This document shows, one piece after another, positions 45,381 through 58,072 of a stretch of DNA of 64,000 bases. This DNA comes from Turritopsis dohrnii (Eukaryota; Cnidaria; Hydrozoa; Anthoathecata; Oceaniidae): NCBI GenBank assembly GCA_027922465.2, contig BQMF02000224.1:310001-374000 (forward strand). The letters run 5' to 3'. A program made the translations under genes and the position numbers. Each line of letters opens with the position of its first letter. Position 1 is the stretch's first letter. The notes below the pieces were generated by a model. The model was not told where the DNA came from and searched no databases. It saw only the letters and a list, made by a program, of their open reading frames with translations.

Positions 45381-45600
45381 TCTAATAGGGATAACTGACG
45401 TTTTTTAGGGTCCGCGATATTTGTGACGGAGTAACGCAACAGTTGGGCCTAAATTTTTGTTGGTACGTCATCAAAATCTTTTACTGACGATATCTTTCCA
45501 ACGGTTGGTCGTAGCGAAACGATCCCATACATTTTTTGATCAGTTTTTCAAGCTCTAAAACATGGGTACTGTCTCTTTTCGAAATTCGGTGATTTAATTT
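45381..45600 (+). mobile_element. Right half of the interrupted Helitron copy
   Basis: GGGATAACTGACGTTTTTTAG, GTCCGCGATAT, GATCGTAGC-like and CAAGCTCTAAAACATGG follow the A-type consensus. It fades after about 45600 without reaching the terminal hairpin. Confidence 0.65.
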
Positions 45601-46352
45601 TTGGTAACGGGGCACTCACACGGGAAGAAGAGAAATTTCACATCGTTTTCGAAGTTAAACTCGGTAAAAATGTTTATCCGGGTTACTAGTAATAATAAAA
45701 TAACAATAGTTTAGCTTCTATAAACAAATATTCTTCATGGCAGTTCTTCACTTACGAGCCTTAAAGAGCAATAAAGTAGTTTTACATGACGTCACTGATG
45801 ATCGTATTTCTACTGGGACATATGTGATATTTTAAAATGTCGAAAGGTTGGCTTCTTCGATATTGATATAGCAATAAATTAACGTATTGTTTTCAATGTT
45901 GAATCTACAACCTCCAGAACAAGAAGCTATCGCTCTACCAGAAGGTTATTTTCTGCTTCTTCATCTTGTCAATCATTTCTTTTTCCATATTTATCCATCG
46001 AAATCCACTGTTTTTTTTAAAATGAAAAATAATCTGAAATTTGTAATAAATACATAAGTAACAAAATGAATTGTGCTTGTGGTGTCATAAATTTTCTTCG
46101 TTTGGTAGTAAAAGACAAGCCAATACAAGAAATATTGACCAATCAGCGTCGTAGCGTTTAAAGGATGTTTGAAGGTTGTTTTAAAAGGGCGTTTTGCAGT
46201 TGAAGATCTAAGTAAATGTCTGAACAAATGTGGTTTTCCAACAGTCGTACTTTTTTAAATACTTTAAAAATGTTTCTTGAGATGAAACTTTGAGAAACTG
46301 TTATTGAGATTTGTTTCGCTAGTACTTTAACAAAGCGTCGGCTGATCAAACT
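45601..46352. other. Spacer, nothing recognised
   Basis: AT-rich DNA between two long-TIR elements; no repeat family or exon seen. Confidence 0.4.
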
Positions 46353-47433
46353 ACTTTAATCGGATTATTTTTTGCGAGATTAATTTTCGCGATTTTTTGC
46401 CTTTTTTGCGAAAATTTATATCGCGAAAACACGTTAAATCGATGGGTCGCGAAAATTAATCCACAATTAATAAATACGCCAGATTTCAACGTTTCGAACC
46501 CCTCCGGTTCATTTTCAAGAATGATGTTAACAGTTAAACAGAAGACATTACATTGCATTCTGTACTGTAAACAACATTTAGTACAGGAGAAATAGTCAAA
46601 AACCTATCAAAACCCGGAAAAAAATACTATAAAGCTAAAACTTTGCACATTTGATCTATAATATTTATACTTCTACAAAAAAAGCCCCATCAATTTGACA
46701 ATGGCAAACCTGTTTTTGGGCCAATTCAAATTTGGTCCAAAAGACAAACTTGACCAAAATGTTGTTGTTGTCAAAATCGTTAGTTTTATATATCATTCGA
46801 AAGATAATTTCATGCCGAACAAAAGACTTGGTTACGACAACCTTTGAAAATGTACCGTTTCGTCAATGTTTGAGCTCAAAGTGTGTATGAAGACGTCATC
46901 AGTTTCAGTGAGATTTTCAACTTTCGCGAAATTATGTCTTCTTTATATCATTTGAAAGATAATTCTATGCTGAGCAAAAAAGTTGCATATATCAGCATTT
47001 CAAAATGTATCACTTTGTAGATAACTGAGTCTGATGTCATCATGATGATTTCAAAGTTTTTATTGTTTGTTTGATTACAACACTACACTATACTATACTA
47101 GAAGATGGTACAAAAGTTTCATGACGTAGATGTGAATGTTAAAACAGTAAAAAATTATATTATGTTATAACATTTTAACACATCAAAAATGTTTCTTTCA
47201 CATTCCAAATCATCTTCATAGTCATTTTCTTCAATATCGCAATCTACATCAGTCACGTCCACGAGCTAAAATATGAAATATGGAGAATACTAATATTTTG
47301 GTACAATTTAGCATAAAACTTGTTTAAATGTGATTGCACTATTGCTATTATGTATCCAACACTGTACACTTGCATCAACACTGAACACTTGCATCAGCAG
47401 AAGTAAGTATCAAACTTACGTGTCTATTGTTGC

Positions 47434-47832
47434 CGCCAAGGTAGCGTCGCTACCCGTCCATGTTCAGTCAGCGTTGTGTCACCCTCGCAGAGTTCACAAA
47501 AAGTAAAATTTAGGAATTGCCAACGGAAAGTGTGCCATGTTGTAGAGCTCGAAAAACTGATCAAAAAAATGTATGGAATCATTTTGCTAGGACTCGTCCC
47601 TCAAAAAAATTGGGCCCAAATTTTTCGTCATCCCATCGGCTGTATCGTCAAAAAGTTACCTATTGCTTCCCAAGATAACTTTCCATTAATGTTGCATTCG
47701 ATTTCGGTTTCAATGCATTGGTTCTGTACTGACGTCGCACACAAGAAAAAAATCATTTATCTCACAGCTGACATCTACTATTTTGCGTGACAGACAGACA
47801 GACAGACAGAGAATCGGCTATCAATAAATAGA
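47434..47832 (-). mobile_element. A-type Helitron copy
   Basis: Ends at the degenerate hairpin GCCGCCAAGGTAGC and begins, on the minus strand, with TCTATTTATTGATAGCCGAT followed by a GTCT microsatellite. About 400 bp; internal deletion relative to the longer copies. Confidence 0.8.
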
Positions 47833-48076
47833 CAACAAAAATATGCGTATACAGATTTATACTCAATTGACAATTACCGCATTTTCCTCAGGGTAGAACC
47901 ATCTGTACCACCATACACTGTCTTATGAATACCTCAATTGTTGTTCTTCCAACGTTTCCTCCATCCGCCCAATAGTCAGATATAACTTCGGATGCACGTT
48001 GTATTGGTAAAGATTTCCGTATCATTCTAAGAAAACCTGAGTTACCTTTTCCAATTACAGAGGAGGTTAAGTCACA

Positions 48077-48319
48077 TCATGACCATGCATGAATAAACAA
48101 TAAATGCTCTTTGATGTCAACTTTTAAAATGTACATCTCCTTCTTAGAGGAAGAATATTTCAGAAATAGCAGCATAATCGCAATGCCAGTGTCATCTGCG
48201 ACAACGATTTTTGGAAATTCCTTACAGACTATTAATGTTGTGCTGACAATTTTGGTGTCCGCGTCACCTTTACAAACCATCACACTATATCTTTCATTTG
48301 TGAAGAAGACCTTTAACAA
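48077..48319 (-). pseudogene. PIN-like nuclease domain remnant in long-TIR element
   Basis: Contains VMVCKGDADTKIVSTTLIVC and KEFPKIVVADDTGIAIMLLF. GDADTxIV followed by VVxxDTDxxxxLL is typical of a PIN-like domain seen in many uncharacterised, multicopy invertebrate proteins; the second Asp of DDTD is Gly here. Downstream on the same strand other frames give FLRMIRKSLPIQRASEVISD. No intact gene. Confidence 0.45.
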
Positions 48320-49419
48320 TGAAATCAGCTGGCTTTTGTTATGTGTATTTGATAGGAACTGCTAATACACAAAGCATCAGCATATTTCGCACGAATATTT
48401 TTTCACAAAGCGATTTTGATAGGGAGTTGAAACTATTATAACTCACATTCGCACAGTAGAGGAAAGAAATTTTTCGCTCCAAAAACAGAAAATATTCAAT
48501 GCGCATGCTCAACCTTTTTCTTCGTCGAAATATTTCGATCAAAAGTGGTTGTGGAAATAGCCCTTAAAGCAACTTTTTCGCTAAGCATAAATGATTTATA
48601 GAATGATATATAGAATATTGAGAAAGTTGAAAATCTCACTGAAACTGATGACGTCTTCATACACACTTTGAGCTCAAATATTGACGAAACAGTACATTTT
48701 CAAAGGTTGTCGTAACCAAGTCTTTTGTTCGGCATGAAATTATCTTTCGAATGATATATAAAACTAACGATTTTGACAACAACAACATTTTGGTCAAGTT
48801 TGTCTTTTGGACCAAATTTGAATTGGCCCAAAAACAGGTTTCCCATTGTCAAATTGATGGGGCTTTTTTTTCTGGTAGAAGTATAAGTATTATATATCAA
48901 ATGTGAAAAGTTTTAGCTTTATAGTATTTTTTTCCGGGTGTATACCTAATTCTACTCTACTAATTCTTGAAAATGAATCGGAAGGGTTCGAAGTGTTGCA
49001 ATCTGGCGTATTTATTAATTGAAGATATTATAAGTTCCGCTTACAGAAAATTAATCCACGCGAAATTTTTCAAAGTACCCATTCGCGAAAATAAACAGAA
49101 GGCTCTTACTCCTTTTTCATTGTTACTAAGTATGGAACCAAGAGATATTCCTACCAAATCTCTTAGCGATTTGAGAAGAGAAAGGCTTTGAGGTAGATGT
49201 CAATTTACCTTAGAGGTGAACACAAATGTTATTGCGTTATACATTTCTAACAGTTGATGAAATAGAAGGCTACCTACCAAATTTTTACCTGAAGAATCTT
49301 TTTTTTCCAATCATAATTCTTCTGATCGCGAAAATAAATCCACAAGAAATTTTTCGAAGGGCTTATTCGCGAAAATAAATCCAAAACATTAAAATCGCAA
49401 AAATTACTCCGATTAAAGT

Positions 49420-50494
49420 AATCAGTACTGAACGAGGTATTTGAACCTCAGCTGATAACTTATGTAGAGAAAAAATTCAAGACTTCAAAATTCAATCCTT
49501 ATTTACCAGTCTCCGATTTTTTGGAACTTTTATGTGTAATTCATTCATTCATTCATAGGTTTTTTCCGTAAATAAACCTACATTACTTAACATACAAAAG
49601 ATCTAAAATTCGAAAATGTTTTCGTTTGTTTTTACGCCAGATCACCAGTTTCCCGAACCATTTCAGACGGCGTAGAGTAATTTTGCTTTTCCAACTTGTA
49701 GTTTTTGCTTTTTGATACAGTTCATCATTGCTGATGGCCATTTGATGTCGAAAACGTACTTTCGGATGATTTTTCGTTGAAAAGCGTCTATGGAATTTTC
49801 TTGGGATTTTGTCAGACCTGTATCACCTTGGTTACAAAATTACTGACGAATCTAGTGTTATTGGACATGATGGAGATTGAAGAATTTAATAACTTCGGGC
49901 TGTACGTTATTATTAGCGTGCAATTTTTGTTGGCTTGGATCATGTAGCAATACAAACCAAACTGTATAAATTAAGGACCAGATATAAGATAAGATATAAG
50001 TATATGAAATTTTACGCTACAAACAAAAACACAGGAAAAAAATATTTGTGTTACAATTTAAAAAAACATCTGCGGACAGAATGTTTACAAAACAATGTAT
50101 GTGTAGCACATTTCTTTTGTTACCATGGTAATCATAATCATAGTAAACAAAAAGTTTTAAAACTTAAAAAATAATACCTTAAAGTCACACAGTGTCGTAC
50201 ACAAAAAAAAGTTTTTTCGCAAGCATTAATTGTCCCGAGCAGCCTAAACTGATAAAAGTCACGACATTTAAAGTCGCAAGATGCCATTTTGAAAAATTTT
50301 TGTACGCACAAAATCCTGTAACATACATAAATTGAAGCAATATCGAGCAATTTTTCTCTAAGGACACCATTCTCAATGAATGAACTCACTTTGTTCGCGA
50401 CTTTTTGTGACTTCTTATTGCTATGCCAACAAAAACATTTTGGGTGATTTCGTTGTCCGAAAAACAATGTTACAACTTGTTAACTCATTTTTTA
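49420..50494. other. AT-rich spacer, no supported gene
   Basis: Open frames at 49935-50174 (plus) and 50138-50467 (minus) overlap and neither has splice context or recognisable motifs. Near 50060-50200 the two are antisense to each other, so at most one could be coding. Confidence 0.35.
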
Positions 50495-50502
50495 TACAGT
50501 AG

Positions 50503-51566
50503 TCTATATATTAATAGCCGATTCTCTGTTTGTCTGTTTGTTTGTCTGTCACGCAAAATGGTAGATTGAGTTGTGAGCGAAATTATTTCTTTTTTTGTGT
50601 GCGACGTGAGTTCGAAGCAAATACATTGCAACCCCAATCGAACGTGACTTTTTTTGGCTGATGAACTAATAGGAATAACGTTTTGTTTTTATTATTATTG
50701 TTAGTTTTATATTCCACGTTGACTTGGCTTTGAAAACAATACATCAACTAAATACAAAGAAACTAACTGATTAAACATTTTGGACAAAAAGCAGCAGTGG
50801 CAGAACGTGGCAGCATGTGCGCTTTACCAGTGTATCCTAACGTATCCTTGCCTTACTGCCTGGACGGGTGAACATTTTTTCGAGCAATCAAAATGTTTAA
50901 AAACCGATAGGTAAAAAAAGAGTATCATGAAACAAAATGTTTTTTTGCTTTTCTTTTAATAATTTAATTTCTTTTTATAAAGCTCTTCTGATCGAACGTT
51001 TTTTTATTCTCTTTATTCATTTAGCACGTGCCTTTTTTCTCTCCTCCCGTGTGAACTTTTTAAGAAGAGAAACCATTTTCCCTCTGTTTGATAGCACCCA
51101 TGTTAGAGCGCGTAACTTTTTTAAAACAAAAGCTAATAAAAAGTTTTTTTCTCTCTACGTTTTGAGTGTATTGTTGTACTGATCAACGATTGTTTTAAAA
51201 AACAAATAACACATCATGAAATTTTGGTTTTTTTGGAACCATTGTTTAAACTGATATTTGATATTTGATTTCGAATCTGCCTCTAGGGCTAACTGACGTT
51301 ATCTGGGGTCCGCGATACAGGCGATGGGGTGACGAAAAATTTGGGTCTAATTTTTTTGGGAGGGGTCTGTGACGTCATATAAATCTTTGAAGAATGATAT
51401 CTCTGTAACGGTTGATCGTAGCGGAACGATCCCTTACATTTTTTTGATCAGGTTTTCGAGCTCTACAACATGGTAACACTTTCGGTTGCCAATTCCTTAA
51501 TTTTATTTTTCGTGAAGTCAACGCATGCTGAACATGGGCGGCGAGCGACGCCGCCTTGGCGGCTAG
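50503..51566 (+). mobile_element. Near-complete solo Helitron-like copy (B 5' half, A 3' half)
   Basis: TCTATATATTAATAGCCGAT at the 5' end, GTCTGTTTGTTTGTCTGTC microsatellite, the B-type middle including the 28-codon ORF on the minus strand (about 51030-51115), then A-type sequence and the terminal GCCGCCTTGGCGGCTAG. It gives the element's limits independently of the tandem array. The insertion point is between G and T in ACAGTAG^TCTCTC. Confidence 0.85.
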
Positions 51567-51941
51567 TCTCTCTAATTAGCTAACACCATTGGTGCAAGGA
51601 AATCTGTCCGCTAATTAGAGGTGTCCGCTTTTTGGAGAGTTTGCTATTTTTTGGCCAATTTTGGTCGAAAAGTCCATATTTTATACTTTTTTGGGTTTTC
51701 TTGGGTTCTAGGTATGGTGTAGAAAAAGGACAGTTGAAGTTTAGTCAAGAATATGCAATTCATGTGTTTTTTAATAACAAAACTAACGAAACTAAAAGTG
51801 CGTTTAGCTCTTTTCATAAAAGTATTAAAAAAGAAAACAAAAAAACGATGGGTTTATTCTTAGATATGGGTTTTCATAAAATATAAACAAAAGAACAATC
51901 AGACAGAGCGTGTTCTTAGGGTTTAAAAAAGTCTTTAATGT

Positions 51942-52250
51942 TTGTTTGTCTCAGTATTGTTTTATTTTCCAATTTTTTTTTTTATTGCGCCTAACATTGC
52001 TCTTTCAGTATTATTGAAAAAGCTTAAATTTATAAGCTTGTCTACCATTCCCAATGCTTCGTTTGGGCAAAAGGGCTTACTTCCACTATTTCAAAATGGC
52101 AAAAGGATAAATCGTGGAGGAGGATACGGGCTAGAAACCCCTGTTCAATATCGCTTTACAGGGCCTGCCAAAGCCTTACGATGGATGATTAAAAAACTGG
52201 AGAAAGCTGAGAAAGAACTGAATAATTGTGTAGAAAAATGCTTAAAGTAA
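51942..52250 (+). other. Open frame within the pogo-like element
   Basis: A frame ending LETPVQYRFTGPAKALRWMI then KKLEKAEKELNNCVEKCLK has a basic, amphipathic tail. It is not recognised and has no DDE or helix-turn-helix motif. It may be passenger sequence or chance. Confidence 0.25.
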
Positions 52251-52544
52251 ATTAAATATATGGGATACCAAAGTAGATTAAATATTTGTTATTAATTTAT
52301 CCACGTTTTGAAAATCTTGACAAAATTTCGTCGCGGTGTCCGCTAAATTAAAAGAAAAAAAGCTCAAAAAGGCCATTCCGTGTAAAGAAATGTGTCCGCT
52401 AATTGGAGTGTCCGCTAATTGACTGTCCGCTTTTTAGAGAGTTTTCTATGAGATTTTGACCAGGATTCGGCCGGTGTATTGAAAATTGTCCGTTAATTGG
52501 AGGTGTCCGCCTTTTAGAGTGTCTGTTAATTAGAGATACTACTG

Positions 52545-55448
52545 TAACATAAAAACTCCAATGTTGGTAGCAGAGAATAAAACCTAGTCTTGTTTCGTGA
52601 CACTACTAAGGTATGGCGTTGTGGCGTGTGGTGCACCGCACACTAGATTACGTCGGAAATTTTAAAATACATCTTCAAAATCTTTCCCCTCTCGTAATAC
52701 TTATTGGTTATCTTTTCAGAGGTATATTCCTCAAAACCTTCTAACTGACAGGTACTATTCCAATATTATTAGGTGAGTTAGTTGTTGTAAAAGTTGTGCT
52801 TGTAGCGACACTGGTAGGGTTAGGGTTAGGGTTCGACAGGTAGCGAAGCATAAAATTCATGCAATGAAGCACGTAAAAAAGTCTGGTGAAGTTTCGAAAG
52901 TTCCAATGTTACGAAATTTTGGCTGATATGATTATTGATCAAAAAGTCGAGCCAACCCACAGATCATTCCATAGAAGGAAGTGCCAACTCTCATTATCAC
53001 GAAAATGAGTTTTTCACACGCCCTTAGTTTTTGAGAGTGGCAGAACAATCATTTATTTTAATAGGTCACCATGTTGTTGCAACGAGTGAAACAGGTTCCT
53101 CATATGAAACCGCCTGTAGAAGCTCCAGCAAGTTCGCCAGTTTAAAGCGCTCAAGTTGCTTTTATAAAAAATTTTTAACTAAAACGTGATATAGTATTAT
53201 CGAAATGAAAGTTTCATAAAACATAACAACAACCTTGAATTCCATTAAAGGTCAATAAAAACCACATTAGTAGACACTCCTTGCAAAATCTTGTTATGTC
53301 TTTTAAACACTCATAACAGCACTGTCTTGTATAACAAAGCACGTATGTTCATTCCAACTATGAAGGAACTGCCCATCGTGATAAAATGATATAACCTATT
53401 TCTTTTGTTAGACGCGATTGGTTGAATTCAAGCTAAATAGAGTTCAAAATTGTTCGAGCATAAGAAACGTGCAGGGTTCATAATTAAAGGAGCGCTTCAT
53501 ACAGACGTTGTTTCGTTTTCATAAATTGAATGGCATACAGTAATATTCCTTTCCGAAGGACAACCTTTAAAATTAGTCATGTCTACTTTCAAAACACTCA
53601 GGATTATTCTTTCATGTAATAGCACGTAGGTGGTAATAGGTATTGCTAACTACTCACTAATTTCTTTTGTGATTTATGTCAATTTTATTGGCAGGAGTTT
53701 GGCTGTTAGTGTGAAAACTAATTTCATGTACACATTCACATACACATGTTCAGTGGTTCTTTAGAAGGAAGCGATGCAAAATATTTTTGGTTGAGTGATA
53801 ATTTTTTAACCAATGAGAACGCGAGATATTTCGCCTTAATAATTTTTCTAACGTCAATTATATCGGACCAGTTTTGTTTTGCCAGTGAGCTATGCGGCGA
53901 TTGACTTTATGGTGGTCTTGTTGACGTATTTCGACCCCATTATGGAAAGGTATATTTTTTAACCGAGAAAATTCTGTTTGTTAAAAAAGATTAAAAAAAA
54001 CCCACAAAAAACAGAACGAACCGTGCATCGATATCTGAAAACGAGTTCTAAACCAATCGCTAATGCTCGTCTCAAGCGAAGACCTATTGTGTTCTAATTT
54101 CTATAGAGTCTGTAAGTTTCAAATGTGATCGGCTTTTTTATCCACAAACAAAACCAGCCAATCATTGGTCTTTGGAAGTTTGTACAAAAGAATGACTGAT
54201 AGAGGAAGGAAATAGCCAGATCAGTTTTGAATTGAACGATTCTAAAACTTTTGCAGTTCCAAAACATTGATGTGAAACTAAGCAGGTTTCTTAAGTTTCT
54301 GTACATAAATAAATAATGACTTGTCTTTTCTAGACAAATGAATCATCTATAAATTGGAAACATATGAATTTTGGGGAGTCAAATTGGATCAATTAAATGT
54401 CTGATGTTGCGACAGCAGTTGGAGTAAATTAAACTTCAAGAAAGTAAGTAAATGAAGTGAGGTTACTTTATAATGACTTTGTTCCTTCAATGCAACTTAT
54501 AGGGAAAGGTGAAGTGTTAGAACGGACACTTTAGTTTAAAAACAAAGGTTTCATCAGTGCTAATATCATCTTTTTATAATAACCAAAAGAATTTGACCTC
54601 AGACTCAGACAGCATTCTGTTTTTTGACGATGACTCAAAACATTTTTTTTTAATACTTTTCAAGTTAATTCACATGCTTAAATGTTTTCGTGTTTTTTTT
54701 GGTTTTTTTTGCTTTAATATTCAGCCGCAGACTTGATTTAGACATGAAACGATTTACGCTTATTTTTCAACTAAGGAAACGCCCTTGAAAAGCTAAAACC
54801 CCCTTGAAAGCTAAGTACACTTTTGTAAAATTTAAAGAACGTTCAATTCTTCAAACATTTAGATGTAATCATGATGCAATGCATTCTGAATGAAGAGATA
54901 GCTATAGCGTCTTTTATCGTTACTGCTCATTAAAAAATGCCAATAACCCTAACAGAGAGTGTACCATAGTAGAAATATTTTCAACTGGTGTTTTGGGCGT
55001 TTTCAATTGACGATTGACAATTTTATTGACCGAAGATCCAATTTAGATTAATGGGAGAAAAAAGTGATAATTATGATAATTCTGACAAAGACAAAACAAT
55101 CACTGTGAAAGAGTTAGTTATTCTGCATTATTAGCTTTTACGTCACGTGCAATATTTTCTGAAAAATTCCGTTGAGGCTCAACGTTCTTTTTTTTTTTAT
55201 TTTTCTTTTGAAGGTTTTTCGCTTCAAAATCAATTAATTTTGTTCTTATTAATTTGTAAAACTTATTGGTTATTGAAAAATAGCTACACCTCTAATGATA
55301 ATTGGGTGAAGAGAGGAAGACATTTTTAAGATTCCACATTTAGCCTTTGTAGATAGGACATCTAGAGGATGAATAATCGAAACCAAATAAAGCCATCGTA
55401 TATAATTTAATGAAAAGAAACAACACAATACTAGCGAAAAACATTTTA
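52545..55448. other. AT-rich DNA; short telomere-like tract
   Basis: GTAGGGTTAGGGTTAGGGTTCG at about 52817-52838 is a short interstitial TTAGGG tract. Apart from a weak exon candidate at 53065, no gene or element is recognised. Confidence 0.4.
53065..53145 (+). CDS. Possible short terminal exon
   Basis: TTTTAATAG precedes GTCACCATG. The frame reads VTMLLQRVKQVPHMKPPVEA then PASSPV and TAA. The ATG has a good context (ACCATG), and the proline-rich, protein-like composition stands out. No partner exon was found and the family is not recognised. Confidence 0.2.
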   Translation, partial: VTMLLQRVKQVPHMKPPVEAPASSPV

Positions 55449-55816
55449 GGAGGTGATCACAAGAGGAGGGCTGGCTCGATTAGGCGGGCTGATAAATGTT
55501 TATGATCACATGGAAAAGTATCAACCCGCTTAACCGGGCTGAAGAATTGATCACGTGATATTTGTTATATTTTTCAACTTTACGCATGCGCCGTGCATGC
55601 AATTTCATCCCGACAAAGGGGGCCAGCCCGGTTGAAAGCCATCACATGAGAAATTCGTCAGCCCGTTTTACCGAGATCTCGGTTAAATAAAGCGAGATCT
55701 CGGCAAAGCGGGCTGGCTCGTTTCTCATGTGATCACAAACACAAATTTATGGCACTTTTTTAATACTAGCGAGATCTCGGCAAACCGAACTAGCCCGCCT
55801 CCATGTGATCACCCCC
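55449..55816. mobile_element. TTA-flanked MITE, copy 2 (inverse of 14701-15087)
   Basis: GGAGGTGATCACAAGAGG and CCATGTGATCACCCCC termini, with TTA on both sides (55446-55448, 55817-55819). Interior blocks GAGATCTCGGTTAAATAAAG and CATCCCGACAAAGGGGG match copy 1 in inverse order. Its presence without any GACGTC element shows the MITE moves on its own. Confidence 0.88.
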
Positions 55817-56084
55817 TTAGCTAGCTTATACGTAGTGTTCCTGAAGCATATCTCTAAAATTCTAATAGGAACGATTTTTGAGCACACTTCTTTCAAAAAT
55901 TTGGAAAAGGAGCCGTCCATATGGACAATATGTGTGAAAGTTGCTGCAGTGAAGATGAAAGAAAGATATCAATAACAAAGAAAATGTGATTCTTGCAAAA
56001 CATCATTTCATCGATTTGTAGTTGTAATTTGTTTTATCTGTTGCAAGGTATAAAACCAGATGATGAAATTTCGCGAAGATTACA

Positions 56085-56160
56085 ACGATTTTAATTGGTT
56101 ATTAACAGCTCGTGTTAGCTACAACGATTTTAATTGGTTATTAACAGCACGTGTTTCTTA
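56085..56160. repeat. Direct duplication of about 38 bp
   Basis: TACAACGATTTTAATTGGTT followed by ATTAACAGC occurs twice, separated by CGTGTTAGC. Confidence 0.75.
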
Positions 56161-57001
56161 GGTTTCTTTCAGAATGATTCTTTTTTTACATAAAAAAACG
56201 TTCATCACTTTATTGGAATGTATACTCCAACAAATTGCGAAGGCGTGCTGATGCATGTAACGCAAAAAAAGAACCGAAAAAACCATTAGATGACGTCATT
56301 TCAGAAGAATTTCTTGTACTGAGATGTTTATGTTCCATGTAGCAGTAATTGCCATAGTAACGCAAGTAAAAACATCCATATAATAGGTAACATCTGGATC
56401 ACACCCGTTGTTTGAAAGTCAACAAGTCTATTAAAATAGCATTACAACATTTCTATAAAGATGAAATGAAAGCTGTGTTTTGTGGAGTTTGAAAATGGTT
56501 GCTAGTCGCCGTAGCAACTATAAATGAAGATTCACCATGAGTTATCTGACTATGCCACCTAAAATTTAATAGGGGAAGTGAGTCATTATTCTAACCATTA
56601 ACACAGACTTTTTTCACACACCACCTACATGCGTCTCATATGTTTCGCTTTGGTGGATGTCGTCACACTCCTTGTAATTTCTTAAAAATAATAAGCTATA
56701 ATGCATCATGCCAACTGCTATAAATGTGATGTTTACAAAACAAAATAAATCAAGTTGACACAAGCAACGGGTTAGCAAGGAAGTATTTCAGAAAAGCTGC
56801 AGTCAAGGTAGGCTGGACTCATTTTTTGTAAGAACCTTTTATTACTCAACTATCATCGTGCTGTAATGAATGTAAAGTAAATGTAATGTAACCATCAATA
56901 TTGAGGTATTACAATCAATTGTTGAAATTGCAGGATACCAAAAAGTAATGATGTCAAACAACAAAGAAATTGCATTATTTGTTCAAAAAATTTCGATCCA
57001 A

Positions 57002-57241
57002 TTAGCAGTTTCCCTTATTCAATTTTCTCCGTGACGATCTGTTTCCTCGACGAAGGAAAATGTTATTCTCAATGACATAATGGGGAACGATTATGCAAAT
57101 CCCACAGCAAGTAATTATGGTGTTGCATGAAGGTAGATGTATAATATATAATGGAGATAATTGAACAAGAGGAACTGCCGACTGTTCTTCAATAGCTTCA
57201 CCATTATTACTGCTAGTGTCGTTGTTATGTAAGACAATCAA
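57002..57241 (-). CDS. Possible exon: short membrane-like ORF
   Basis: The minus-strand frame NGEAIEEQSAVPLVQLSPLY runs into a hydrophobic Cys/Ile-rich stretch (IITCCGICIIVPHYVI) and a basic tail RRGNRSSRRKLNKGNC before TAA. A possible acceptor (ACACTAG) lies just upstream. It could be the last exon of a single-pass membrane protein or chance; no partner exons found. Confidence 0.2.
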   Translation of the reverse strand: MIVLHNNDTSSNNGEAIEEQSAVPLVQLSPLYIIHLPSCNTIITCCGICIIVPHYVIENNIFLRRGNRSSRRKLNKGNC

Positions 57242-57998
57242 AGAAAATCAAATTCTGTTGATGTTTTCCTTTTCATAGGTATGTTTTTTTGAAGAGAATT
57301 CTAAGAAAGGTGTGGTGAAATAGTTTTTTCAAACAAAAAAGTCATGAGACTGAAGTAGTTGTCCGAATATTTCGAATAACATGCGTTTGAGTTATAGCTT
57401 TTATGTAAGAAGAGAAAAGAAAAACGCATTTATTGGGACTACATAAGTTTTCTAAGTACAGGGATTTAGTGTTCTGTATTGGAAATGATCAATTTCGGCA
57501 TATGTCGTTGCTTGAATTTGAGCAAATTTGTAGTGAAACTTTTTCAGTTAGATTCAGGTTAGCGTAGCAAATATTTTTTAAACAAAACTTGCAAAAAGTG
57601 TAGGTGTGGTGTCCCTGTTCACACACACCTACATTGTTCACACAATCTTTCGCTTTGATAATTCTATTTAATTTCTTTTTTCAGTTTTTCCCAGGATACT
57701 TTGCAAATCTGTGCGTGTTGTTTACTGACCTGCATTTTACTGTTTTTATTTTGATAACAAAATTCCTTTTTCCCTTTCGGTCATGCGTTTTTGCCATCGA
57801 TAAACAACAACACTGGAAAGCGTTGAGTCGACACTTCTACTGCTGTCATCTCAACTTCAATGCTGCAAACAATACTTGTTATTGCATAGCGGTGTGGTTT
57901 TGGAAACTACATAATATTTTTTTTTAAAAAACCGAAAAAACAAATAAGATCATTTTTTTATGTAGAAGCTTCACATGTTATGACACGCACGTGTCTAG

Positions 57999-58072
57999 AC
58001 AGAAGTAATGTTGTTCCACCTGACAGAAGTAATGTTGTTCCACCTGACAGAAGTAATGTTGTTCCACCTGCT
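57999..58072. repeat. 24-bp tandem repeat, three units
   Basis: CAGAAGTAATGTTGTTCCAC CTGA repeats three times with a single terminal change. Confidence 0.85.

Larger units (their letters stand above)
46353..49419. mobile_element. 3.1-kb element with 570-820-bp inverted repeats
   Basis: The termini are ACTTTAATCGGATTATTTTT and its inverse ending ACTCCGATTAAAGT. The arms (46353-46925 and 48600-49419) are diverged inverse copies, for example GACGTCATCAGTTTCAGTGAG and CCAAATTTGAATTGGCCC. Sub-terminal TTTTCGCGA blocks recur. The core holds a Helitron copy (47434-47832) and a PIN-like coding remnant. No certain target duplication. Confidence 0.75.
50497..52544. mobile_element. pogo-like TA-flanked element interrupted by a Helitron
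   Basis: TA then CAGTAG on the left continues after the Helitron at 51567 as TCTCTCTAATTAGCTAACAC. The right end is the inverse, GTGTCTGTTAATTAGAGATACTACTG then TA. Both ends carry repeated GTCCGCTAATTRGAG motifs. TA duplication and CAGTAG start fit Tc1/mariner (pogo/Tigger-type) elements. Own length is about 0.98 kb. No DDE transposase was recognised. Confidence 0.75.

Noticed and set aside
50138..50467. 109-codon minus-strand ORF (Cys/Lys-rich)
   Set aside because: Lacks an ATG at its upstream end, overlaps another frame and shows no recognised motif.
52817..52838. Telomere tract
   Set aside because: Three TTAGGG units only, with unrelated sequence on both sides.
57604..57927. 107-codon Phe/Cys-rich ORF on the plus strand
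   Set aside because: Translation is poly-Phe/Leu from T-rich DNA; no partner exons or motif support.
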